This document shows positions 49,684 through 59,462 of a stretch of 64,000 nt of DNA, in pieces. This DNA comes from Papilionanthe hookeriana x Papilionanthe teres. Lineage: Eukaryota; Streptophyta; Magnoliopsida; Asparagales; Orchidaceae. The notes below the pieces were generated by a model. It had not been told where the DNA came from, searched no databases, and was given only the letters and a program-made list of their open reading frames with translations. Position numbers and translations under genes: made by a program. How positions within the stretch are numbered: position 1 is the first letter of the stretch; every line of letters starts with the position of its first letter. The stretch spans positions 24,739,797 to 24,803,796 of the forward strand of contig CM040433.1 of the NCBI GenBank assembly GCA_022702705.1, read 5' to 3'.

Positions 49684-49976
49684 CTCTTTTTTTTATTTAA
49701 AACATGCAAAATTACTAACTATTCAGGAATACTAAACAGTAGGCTGAAACAGAAAAGAGCATTTATCATAGAAAATAAAAATTCATCAATATTTCAGTCT
49801 TTGATACATAACACAATAGATGATCTAAAATAGTCTAAACATTAAAAGTCCACACAAAGTTAATTAAACAAATAAATACTAATAAATAACAATAAAATCA
49901 TAATCATCAGTACTAACATACTAGAAATAAAATACTAAAAACAGAATCAATGTATCTGAAGAGGTAAATCAAACTA
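48557..49976 (-). other. G2 3' untranslated stretch
   Basis: AT-rich non-coding sequence homologous in position to 28535-29893 of G1. It contains an (AT)n microsatellite at about 49645-49679. No gene was recognised. Confidence 0.65.
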
Positions 49977-50290
49977 CTAATCACTAGCTATAGCCTCGTC
50001 GTCGTCGTCACCAAAAGAAAATTCTACATCCTTCAAATCTACAAAAGGTGAGAATCTAGGATAGGTAGGGAAATGAACATCATGATCACCATTCATGAAT
50101 CTTACAAGAGACTCAGAATACTCAGCATCATAATCACTCTTTCTTTGGGTGTACTCATTAAGATGATCGATCTTCTTATCGATCGTATCTACTCTACAAT
50201 GAGTTAAAAATAACTCATTCTGCTGCTCCATAAACTTATCATGCATAGATTCCTAGAAACTAGATGGTGGCTCAGACACCATCTTTCCAG
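49977..50290 (-). pseudogene. G2 tail of the downstream transposon-protein ORF
   Basis: The minus strand reads the C-terminal tail only: a SEPPSS segment, MHDKFMEQQNELFLTHC, a coiled-coil-like VDTIDKKIDHLNEYTQRK, then the conserved NGDHDVHFPTYPRFSPF and an acidic end to 49977. It matches the tail of G1 ORF-B (28232-28534), including the D.DV.FP.(C/Y)PR.S pattern. The N-terminal and central parts are missing because of the deletion that also took the integrase core. One stop lies near 50252. Confidence 0.72.
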
Positions 50291-50681
50291 ATGATGGTAC
50301 AAAAGGTTCCATAAAGTTTAAACCCTATACATTAAAAATTTCAATTTCTAATATATAGTTTAGAGGCTTTTCATCTTTTATGGATATATTTCTCATTCTT
50401 TGACATCAATCACAAGTTTTCACATAATGTTCAATATCTTCGAATAATGTAGGCCAATAAAATCTAGAATATAAAATTTTAAAAGCAGTTGTATCCAATC
50501 CAAAGTGTCCTCCAAATTCAGAATTGTGACATTTTTGAATAATTGCAAAAGTTTCTTCATAAAGTACACATCTTTGAATCACAGAATCTCTTCCTATTTT
50601 AAATAAATGAGGATCTTCCCAAATATATGATTTAGAATCATTCTTGAATTTCTTAATATATTTGTTATTCAATTCATATGG
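50291..50681 (-). pseudogene. G2 integrase N-terminal remnant
   Basis: The minus-strand frame 50672-50406 carries the zinc-binding HHCC module: KCHNSEFGGHFGLDT, FYWPTLFEDIEHYVKTCD, then the final CQ after a stop at 50403-50405. It continues as NISIKDEKPLNYILEIEI and GLNFMEPFVPSS, the start of the catalytic core, and then passes directly into the downstream ORF tail at about 50285-50305. The two other core acidic residues and the C-terminal domain are absent, so integration could not be encoded by this copy. Confidence 0.8.
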
Positions 50682-51485
50682 TTAAATATTGCTAACCAAA
50701 TAGTTAACTATATCTGCATACCAAGGCTTTTGTAATCCTTGAATAACATATAATTGTTCATCAGGGAATTTCTCATTTATGTTTTCTCCAGGAATCTTTT
50801 CAATATTATTTTTAATTCTTGATAAATGAACAACAATTTGGTTATCAGCTCCTTTTTTGTGCACTATTTGAAAATCAAATTCTTGTAAAAATAAAACCCA
50901 TCTGATCAATCTAGGTTTATCATCATTTTTAGACATTAAATACTTAATAGCAGAATGATTAGTGTGTATGATACATTTTGTCCCAAGAAGATAAGGTCTA
51001 AATTTATTAAAGACATATACTATTGCTAAATTCTCTTTCTCAGTAGTAGTGTAATTTATTTGAGTTTCATTTAGAGTTTTGCTAGCATAATATATAACTT
51101 TGAAAATTTTCTCATATTTTTGTCCCAATACAGCATCAATTGCATAATCACTTGCATCACACATTAATTCATAAGGTTTACTCCAATCAGGTGCAACAAT
51201 GACAGTTGCAGTGATGAATTTCTCTTTTAGAATATTGAACGCATTAAGACAATCTTTATTAAATTCAAACTTAGCTTCTTTTTCTAATAAATGACAAAGA
51301 GGTTTAGCAATCTTAGAAAAATCCTTTATATATCTTCTGTAAAATCCAGAATGACCCAAAAAACTTCTCACATCAGTAACAGTAATAGGTGGTTGAAATT
51401 CAGCAATAATTTTCACTTTTGCCTGATCAACTTTCATACCTATTTGTGAAATTTTATGTCCAATTACAATTCCTTCTGTGACCAT
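50682..51485 (-). pseudogene. G2 RT thumb and RNase H
   Basis: A 267-codon open stretch. It begins at MVTEGIVIGHKIS, then GFYRRYIKDFSKIAKPLCHLL (RT thumb/connection), ELMCDASDYAIDAVLGQ (first catalytic Asp), YYASKTLNETQ, TEKENLAIVYVFNKFRPYL (Glu), THS-type HTNHSAIKYL where G1 has HTDHS, so the last Asp is Asn here, and ADNQIVVHLSRI at the end. The Asp-to-Asn change would be expected to impair RNase H even without the breaks elsewhere. The frame closes before the integrase zinc module. Confidence 0.82.
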
Positions 51486-52330
51486 AAATTGACATTTTTC
51501 CTAGTTTAGAACCAAATTTGTTTCTTCACATCTTTTCAAAACTTTCGTTATATTTTCCAAGCAAGACTCAAAAGAAGTTTCAAATACTGAAAAAAGTCCA
51601 TAAATACTTCAATTTCTCTATCAATTAAATCACATAATATTGACATCATACATCTCTGAAAAGTTGCAGGTGCATTATATAAACCGAAAGGTATTCTTCT
51701 AAAAGCAAATATTCCATAAGGACTTGTAAATGTTGTTTTCTCTTGGTCCTCAGGAGCAACGGGTAATTGATGATAACCAGAATTTCCATCCAAAAAAACA
51801 GAAATATAAGTGTCCAGCTAATTTATCCAGCATCTGATTCAAGAAAGGTAAAGGAAAGTGATCATTTCTAGTGGCGTTGTTTAATTTTTGATAATCAATG
51901 CAAATTCATCATCCTATAACTTGTCTTGTAGGGGTTAATTCATTTTTATCATTAACAATGACAGTTACTCCTTTCTTCGGAACACAATGAATAGGACGTA
52001 CCAATTGACTATCCGAAATAGGATAAATAATTCCAACATCTAACCATTTTAAAATCTCTTTTTAACAACCTCTTTCATAATTGGGTTCATTCTTCTTTGA
52101 GGTTCAATAGTGGGTTTAATATTTTCTTTCATTAAAATCCTATGCATACAGATTGAATGACTTATTCCTTTTATATCTACAATAGTCCAACCAAAATGTT
52201 TCTTATAATTCTTCAGAACTCCTATTAATTTTTCTTCTTGATCTTTGCTTAGTTCTAAAGATATAATCACATGTAAAGTTAATGAATTTCTAGGAAATGC
52301 ATATTTTAAATGTGCAGATAACATTTTTAA
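51486..52330 (-). pseudogene. G2 reverse transcriptase, N-terminal and palm
   Basis: Minus-strand reading: LSAHLKYAFPRNS and FGWTIVDIKGISHSICMH (52324-52049), stop and shift, then IIYPISDSQLVRPIHCVPKKG, a stop near 51915, and NSGYHQLPVAPEDQEKTTFTSPYG (51793-51548). At the catalytic YxDD-type box the frame breaks: the sequence reads VFMDFFQYL where VFMDDFS is expected, explained by one extra base at about 51598. The remainder continues in another frame to join the RNase H part. Order and motifs match G1. Confidence 0.82.
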
Positions 52331-52411
52331 TTCCAGTTCAGGGGCTTTTTCAACTGAGGGTAAAAGTATATCATTTTTAGTTGTGTCTAAAATTTCTCAA
52401 TTATCATGAAT

Positions 52412-53128
52412 TTAATGAGTTTCTTCAGATAAATTTTCTTCATTCACTTCTTCAATTTCTTCAGTTAATGATTCATTATATATTATGGATTCATCATTTT
52501 TTTCTTCAGAAATGACCTTACATTTTTCTTGAAAATGCTTTTCAATTATATAATAAAAAATATCCATTTGATAGCATTTTTCTTTGTCAAAATACCTCAT
52601 TAATTTTAGAACATTTAATGTTATCTCTTGATCATTAACTCTCATTGTTAATTCTCCTTTTTGCACATCAATCATAGCACGTCTGGTAGCTAGAAAAAGT
52701 CTCCCTAAAATAATAGGTATTTCTTTATCTTCTTCCATATCCAGTACAATGATATCCACGGGGAAGATAAATTTATCCACCTTAACAAGAACATCCTCTG
52801 TAACTCCTTTAGGATAAGTAATCGATCGATCAGCTAACTGAAGGGTTACAGTGGTGGGAGAAATCTCTCTTAAATCTTACATTCGAAAGATAGAAAATGA
52901 CATGAGATTAATACTTGCTCCTAAATCACATAAGGCTTTTCCACAAAAGTTTTCTCCAATAGCACATGGTATAGTGAAACTTCCAGAATTTTTAAGTTTC
53001 TGAGGTAATTTATTTTGAATTATTGTACTACATTCTTCACTTAATGCAACAGTTTCATAAGCTTTAAATTTTCGTTTCTTGCTTAAAATATCATTCATAA
53101 ATTTTGCATTGCTCGACATTTGTTCCAA
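52412..53128 (-). pseudogene. G2 aspartic protease region
   Basis: The minus-strand frame 53128-52877 has MEQMSSNAKFMNDIL, LSEECSTIIQNKLPQKLKN and the catalytic ALCDLGASINLMSFSIF. After a stop and shift, 52780-52412 continues with DKFIFPVDIIVLDMEEDKE, IPIILGRLFLATRRAMIDV and an acidic linker toward RT. DLGA is the same active-site variant as in G1. It would process the Gag-Pol precursor if intact. Confidence 0.83.
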
Positions 53129-53211
53129 AGCTTCAGCAAAAGGAATGTTGATGGTAAGTTTCTTAAAAAATTCAAAGAACTTAGAAAATTGATGGTCAAG
53201 CTTCTGTTATT

Positions 53212-54760
53212 TTAGTCTTTGAGGAAAGGTGGTGGTGGTCTTTTAACTTCAACTTCAATAAAAATTACAGTTTGATCTTTACTTGGAGAAAGAGTTTCTT
53301 TAGGCTTTTCAATCTCTTCAACTTCTCTCTCTTTTTCAATTTCATTCTGAATTTTCTCTTTTAATTCCTTTCCACTTCTTAGTTGTACAGCTTTTGCTTG
53401 TTCATGGTCTTTTCTAGTTTTTTTTGGATTAATTTTAACATTGCTAGGCAGTGTTCCTTGAGGTCTGTAATTAATAAAATAAGCAATTTGACCCATCTGA
53501 TTCTCAATATTTCGAATAGCAGCATTTTGACTTTGTAGCTGATTACCTAGTTGCAAGATCAATTCTTCTACAAATAACTTTTTCTGCTGATTATTAAAAC
53601 ATGGAGGATAAGTTGGTTTAAGGTTTAAATTTCCTTGATTGTTCCAATTTCCGATTGGATTAACTTAATTATTACTCCATTGTTGATGTCCATTATTCCA
53701 ATTAAAATTAGGGTAATTTTTCCAACCTGAATTATAATAATTTGAATAAGGGTTATTAATTTTACTAGCAATAGCTTGTAATGTTTCTTTTGTTTGAGAA
53801 TCATCAATATTTGCAGAATTATCATTACTTACATGTGACATGTTAATAGTAAAAGTATCCAATTTCTTAGATATCGTAGTCGCTTGCGAAGCTAAAATAG
53901 AAAATGCTTCATTATATTGAGTACTTGCCATTCTTTTAGGATTAACCCTTTTAGAAGGTCATTGAAAATTTTTGTTAGCCATTTCTTCAATTAAAGCATA
54001 AGCTTCATCAAATGTCTTAGCCATTAAAGAACCACCAGAACATCTATAATAGATCTAAGTGATCCAATAAGTTCGTAATAAAATGTTTGAATAATTAACC
54101 AATCTGGTAAAGCATGATGAGGACATTTTCTTAATAGTTCTTTAAATCTTTCTCATGCTTCATAAATTATTTTTTCATAAAATTACATAAATGAAGTAAT
54201 ATCATTTCTTAATTTAGCAGTTTTAGAAGGAGGAAAATATTTAGCAATGAATTTTTGTGTCATATCTACCCAAGTTTTAATAGAACAAGTTGCTAATGAG
54301 TTAAGCCACATCTTTGCTTTATCTTTTAAAGAAAAAGGAAAGAGTCTAAGCCTAATAGCATCATCAGAAACATTATTATATTTAAAGGTAGCAAAAAGTT
54401 CTAAGAAATTAGCAAAGTGTAAATTTGGATCCTCATTTGGTAATCCTCCAAATTGATTATTTTGAACCATTTGAATAATAGAAGGTTTAAGCTCAAAAGA
54501 ATTAGCATTTACAGTAGACATTTGAATACTAATATGAAGTTCATCAACTGTAGGATTTGCATAATCCCTTAATGGTTTATAAATATTTTGTTCATTAATT
54601 TATATTGGATTTTGATTATTGTTATGTAAGTTAGCCATTTCCTAATATTTTTGAATTTGTTTTCCTTTTCTAATTCTTTTAACAGTTCTTTCTAATTCAG
54701 AATCAAAAGGTAATAATCCTTCAGATCCAGAACTACGCAGAAAAATAAAATAAATTTTTT
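53212..54760 (-). pseudogene. G2 gag
   Basis: Minus-strand reading: SSGSEGLLPFDSELERTVKR (about 54735-54675), a stop, then MANLHNNNQNP; the capsid core at 54521-54183 (FANFLELFATFKYNN, FPFSLKDKAKMWLNSL, KFIAKYFPPSKTAKLRNDI); shifted pieces at 54180-53935 (ALIEEM equivalent); 53931-53665 with ASTQYNEAFSILASQ and NSGWKNYPNFNW; and 53562-53212 with VQLRSGKEL and VKRPPPPF. It is collinear with G1 gag, which allows its gaps to be identified. Several stops and shifts make it non-functional. Confidence 0.83.
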
Positions 54761-54928
54761 TTGGTATTTTTGTTTTTGTAAATGTTTTTGTATTTTTTAT
54801 ATTATTATATTTTTTTAATATCAATTTTAAAAGAAATAAAAGTGTATAAAATATTTTTAATTTGAGAAATCTAAAAACTTTCTTTCTTTCTTTCTTAATA
54901 TTCTTTCTTTCACTTCTTTTCTATCTTT

Positions 54929-54945
54929 CCAAGCAACAGCGCCGA
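54929..54945 (-). other. G2 primer-binding site (tRNA-Asp type)
   Basis: The minus strand reads tcggcgctgttgcttgg, 5 bases after the 5' LTR end. It is an eroded match to the tRNA-Asp complement TGGCGCCGTTGCCGGGG (13 of 17). Confidence 0.75.
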
Positions 54946-56163
54946 AAACTTGAACCGACCTTTACGAATGCAAGAATTTATGAATTTATATTTAAATATT
55001 TATAATAATTTTTGTAAAATTCACAATTTCAAACTCAAGTATACGTATCATTTCAAGTAATACAGGGCTCTATTGGAGTCTTGGTTATCGATCCCACAGA
55101 GAAGATTAAGTGAAAATTAACTTATGAAATATATTAGATTTTCAAAATAAAAGTAATTATTATTTTTATTTCTTTTCAAAATTCTGATTTTTAAGTTTAA
55201 TTAAATTTCTACTAAATGCAAATAATTAATAATAAAGTAAAATGTTAATGCAAGTATAAATAAAACAACTTTCTCCTTTTTCAATTAATCCAAGATTTTT
55301 CAGAATAATTATCATTCGTTGAGAACTTGAAATTATGGTATTGCGCTAAATAGAAGCATGCATATTCTTTACCTTCTCTCGACAGTATAAAGAACATTGG
55401 CTAATCTATAGATCGGTTCAGGATATATTATTAGTAGAATGAGTTAATCTAGGCTCACACTTCTAGATGTCCAAGGGTGGCTATGTTCGGCCCTACTAGT
55501 GACCGGTTCCCTTTATATAAACCAAATTATTAGAATTTAGTTTGTCACTCTAAAAACTAATCAATTCTACGCCCAATAAACAATATCTCCCTATTTATTT
55601 GCACTTCACCTTAAACAACCCGCTCAAGGCCTTCGATTACCCAAGGATTCATTTGATATCTTCTAGTTAAGAACTCATCTTCGGATAGGTCTCAGAATTT
55701 TTCAACAGATTTTATTAATTCAAATGGCCAGTTTAAAAAGTAAATTAAGATCAGGTATTAATATCATTGCAATAATTAAAAATTTTAAGTTAATTTCGCT
55801 AACGAAATTAAATTATCTTATTATCTCTTCATAGTTGAGAGGGGAAAGAAAACTAACTACTCATAACACATTGAATTCACACAACAAAACATATTTATAA
55901 AACTTTAAACCAAGTTGCAAATACTTATCTGGAATGTTCCTTTAAGTGATCCGCTGACTCCTACTGATTCCAATGCAAGGTACAAGACTTCAACAACAAC
56001 AACACTTGCAAACTCACACTTACTAATCAAGGAATTGAATAGTAAAACTCAAAATAACTAAAATAAACTCACTAAATACTTAAGAAGAAAATATGGTGGC
56101 TCTCTAAATCTATCTCCGGATGTTAGAGATCTAGGGGGACACTTTTCTCTGTAGAATTGACTC

Positions 56164-56172
56164 CTATTTATA
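56164..56172 (-). promoter_or_regulatory. G2 LTR TATA box
   Basis: ctatttata on the plus strand is tataaatag on the minus strand, downstream of the U3 palindromes in sense direction; the copy in the 3' LTR is at 48017-48025. Confidence 0.7.
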
Positions 56173-56499
56173 AAGCTTCGAAAATGACCAGGGGTTGCTT
56201 AAGGAACCTCTTCAAAATTCGTCCAAATACAATGTATCTTCTAGAAATTAACTGTGGTGCCTAGGCGCAGAATCTAGCATTTAGGCGCCAGACTCCGTGA
56301 CCAAGTCTTCGCATCCCTTCACTTTGGATCGTACCTCGTCGCGATTAAAACTATTTTTCTGTGTCCAGATGCATTGTATCACATGTCCTATGTATTAGGA
56401 GTAACTTCCAGTCTTCTAAAAGGTTTTATAACCACTTAACACAGTCAAAACAACTTCCCAAAGTTGTCAAAAATTCTTCACTGCTTTAGTATCGAACTG

Positions 56500-56535
56500 G
56501 CGCTTAGGCGCCGGATTCTGGCGCCTAGGCGCCAG
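56500..56535 (-). promoter_or_regulatory. G2 U3 palindrome pair
   Basis: ggcgcttaggcgcc (56500-56513) and the perfect palindrome TGGCGCCTAGGCGCCA (56520-56535). Worn copies lie at 56256-56293. Placement upstream of the TATA box mirrors the G1 array although the sequence differs. Confidence 0.6.
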
Positions 56536-56725
56536 ACCTAAAATTTCGGTAACTTTGCTTTTTAGCTCTATTTTTGCTCATTTTTGCTCCTTTGTCCTTC
56601 TTGAACTCTTTTTTTATCTTTTACATCCAAAAACATAAAAATAACTTTCATTAAAGCATAATATCCTTATAAATTGAATCATAAATAAGGCATAAAAATA
56701 AGTACTTTTTAAATGGATCACTTAT

Positions 56726-59459
56726 CCAGCGTGACACCACTTCAACCTAGGCAGCTCTGAAGCTCCGCGTTGCGCTTCTCTATTTGACGCCGCTATCTGA
56801 CTCAGCGGCACGCATCCCGCTGTTCATGTATCTTCTACTCATCCGGCGCGATCTTGGCCTTCCAAGTGATACACGTGTGATCCAACGACTCTCCGTCTTC
56901 GTCCCCAACCGGTGTGAACTCTGGACCGCACGTATACAAACCCTAAGATCTCTTCCTAGACTCAACCAAATCACTTTGAGTTTGTTCCTACACATTCATC
57001 TAGTCCAAACAAACACATTCATACGACTTCTGAACTATGAAATTACACTTTTCTTCACAATGTCTCAAATTGAGCTTGAAATGTGGGAAAATGGCGTATA
57101 CATTTGTCTGAGACGTGTGGCCTCAATCATGTGCTTGTAGAAGCTTCCTTGTGGTATGGAGAACCTCCTTTAAGTGTTACTTTGGTTTAACAAAATGTTT
57201 GGTTTAGAACTCCTTCAACATATGGAGAGGATAAGGAGGAAGTCTGGTGTAGAGGTGCAGGGAGACGGGCTTTCAGTGGAAAGCTCCCTCTTTAGCTCTG
57301 GGGAAGCTCAGGGAATGGTCAATTTTAGTTTGGTGGATTTTGATGGATGTCCTAATTTTGGCTTGATTTTGAACTCTGAAATTAAGCTCAGTGGGAATTA
57401 GGGTTGAAGAATGGTGGGGATGAGCTTCTCTTAGTTGTTGGAGGGCTTAGGAATAATTTGGCAGAGTTTTGTTTAGGTTCAGTGCACACTCTCCATTTGT
57501 CCTTGAGAGGGTGGTGCTTAAATAGAGGGGTAAAGAGTGGATGTCATGGCTGGCCAGTGGGTATGCTCAAGTGCTTAGGTGGAGGGCAGAAAGGTACCAA
57601 TGACAAATGGGGGTGAAACAGCTCAGGGGGTGCTATTGGGTTTGGTTTAAGATGGTGTGGCTCTCAATTTTGTGGTTCTCCAGTGACTAGACCGGGAGCC
57701 AGGCCTAAGCTGGTAGCTAGAGTGTTCAGGTGAGCCAAAGGAAGATTAATGATGAACAAGATGGCTTGGGGCTGGCTGGTGGCAAAGATATCTTTGGTTT
57801 AGCCTGAAATGGGAGGAAATCCCCTAAATCAAGGGACCCTTGGTCCATGGCTCAATTAGGTTGGGCTAGGTGGATATAGGTTGGTTCGTAGGGTTTAAAT
57901 CTTGGCTTTGATGGACTTGGTTTGGTCAATTTCATGGCTTGGATTCAAAATTGGGGTTTTGGGTTCAACTTGGGTCTAGGTTGGGTTTGATCTAGGATAT
58001 GGTTCAAGTTATTAATCAATATGGTGTGGGTGATTATCGTGAAGAGTTTGGAAAAGGAATTAGGTGATATTTAATTGATTTGGAAGATCAATTTGGTGGA
58101 CTTTTGAATTTGGATCAATTTGAGGCATTTGGGCTAAACTTAGATTTAGATTGGGCTAGGGCTTGAATAAATTTCAATTGGTGGTTCAATTTGATCCAAG
58201 AGATTGTGGTGAAGAGTTTTGAATATCAAATGGGTGGAGATTTTGGGGTGAGGAGGTTTAATTTGGTGAGTTTTAGGATTTTGGTCAAAATTAGGGGCTT
58301 TGACTTAGTTGGGATTTGGGTGAGGTTTGAGCTTAGTTTAGGAGCAATTGAAGGCTCAAATTGATCTAGGGGAATGTTATTAAGAGTTTAGAATTCAAAA
58401 TTGGGGGAATTCAGTTGATTATGTGATTCAGTTTAATGGGTTTAACGATATGGTCAAATTGTGGATTTTGGGGTCAGGCATAGAATTGATCAATTGGGTT
58501 TGAAATTGGTTTCAATTAAGATTGGACACGATTAATTTTGATTTGGAATTTAAATTGGTGAGATTGAAGTCAATTTGTTGGAAGTTGGGGGTAATTTGGG
58601 GATTTTAGACCTTTAAGGTTAATTGGTGAATTTTGGTCAAAATGGGTCATTTTTGTCATATTGGACTCAATAGAGTGGTTCAAATTAGTTTTAAGGACAT
58701 TTTGAGTGATTTTGGAAATTTTGGGAATTTTTGGAGCATGAAGGGCATTTTGGTAATTTTGGGGTTTTAGAGGTATTTTAAGGATTTTAGGTATTTTGTG
58801 GGGGGGGGTATATTGGTCAATTTAAGTGGTTTGAAATGTTTTCAAATAATTTTTAAATGGAATTTGAGAATTTGGACAATTTTTGGGAATTTTAGGAAGA
58901 ATTAGAGTTGTTAGGGCAATTTGGTAATTTTAGTGAAGATTGGGTTAAAAGGGTCAAAATTACGGATTTGATGAAATTGGGATTAATTAAGGATGTCAAT
59001 CATGATATTAATCTATTTAAGCCATGAATCAAAGAAAATTCTCACTTTGGATCCTCCATGTGTTGGTCCTAGCCAAACCCTGACCTAGGGCTAAGAGTTT
59101 GGGGGACCGCTCACATGAGTTTCCAAAAGAATAGGGAACCAAGTTTGGGCATGTTTGGTTTAGATTTTTTGGTTAAGAGTGAAAGTGTGATATTCAAGTG
59201 TGTGTGTGTGTGCAATCCTGACCCAGAACAAACAACCTAGGGTTAATCTAAAGGCTTGAACATCCTATAGGGGACTCCTCTTGAGTTTCCCTATGCTTGG
59301 CTCCGTCCTACTAAGTGTTAGAGGTTGGTAGGAAGCATATGAAACTCCAAGTGAAGCTAAGATGCATTTTGAATTTCTAGTGGGGAGGGTTCCAACACTA
59401 GTCCTCTAAGATAGTCACCAGGAAATCCTATGGCTTGATCATAAGCTCCTAAAGAAAGA
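56726..59459 (+). mobile_element. Family X copy A, segment 3
   Basis: It resumes with ccagcgtgacaccac, matching the start of the CpG-rich segment of X-B (35535) and X-C (41265), but with many C-to-T and G-to-A differences. It then follows the X order: a 118-codon ORF collinear with open frames in X-B and X-C (56784-57140, see findings), the cttaaatagagg word (57518), the G/T-rich tract (about 57850-58990) and the closing block (59230-59460). It is cut at ...aaagacta by the PIF transposon. From X-D the missing end should read about catctcaac..gaggtca. No gene with recognisable function. Confidence 0.82.
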
Positions 59460-59462
59460 CTA

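Larger units (their letters stand above)
46804..56720 (-). mobile_element. G2: Athila-like Ty3/gypsy element, internally deleted
   Basis: A 9.9-kb element on the minus strand, bounded by TG (46804) and CA (56720) with a perfect 5-bp duplication cttat (46799-46803 and 56721-56725). In sense order: 5' LTR (54951-56720), primer site, gag, protease, RT, RNase H, the integrase zinc region, a deletion junction, the tail of the downstream ORF, polypurine tract, 3' LTR (46804-48542). It shares U5, primer type and protein motifs with G1 but differs throughout U3. All frames are interrupted. Confidence 0.9.
54951..56720 (-). repeat. G2 5' LTR
   Basis: About 1770 bp on the minus strand, matching 46804-48542. 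It carries the complement of the U5 block (about 55055-55105), a TATA box complement (56164-56172) and U3 palindromes (56256-56270, 56279-56293, 56500-56513 and a perfect 16-bp palindrome at 56520-56535). Confidence 0.9.
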
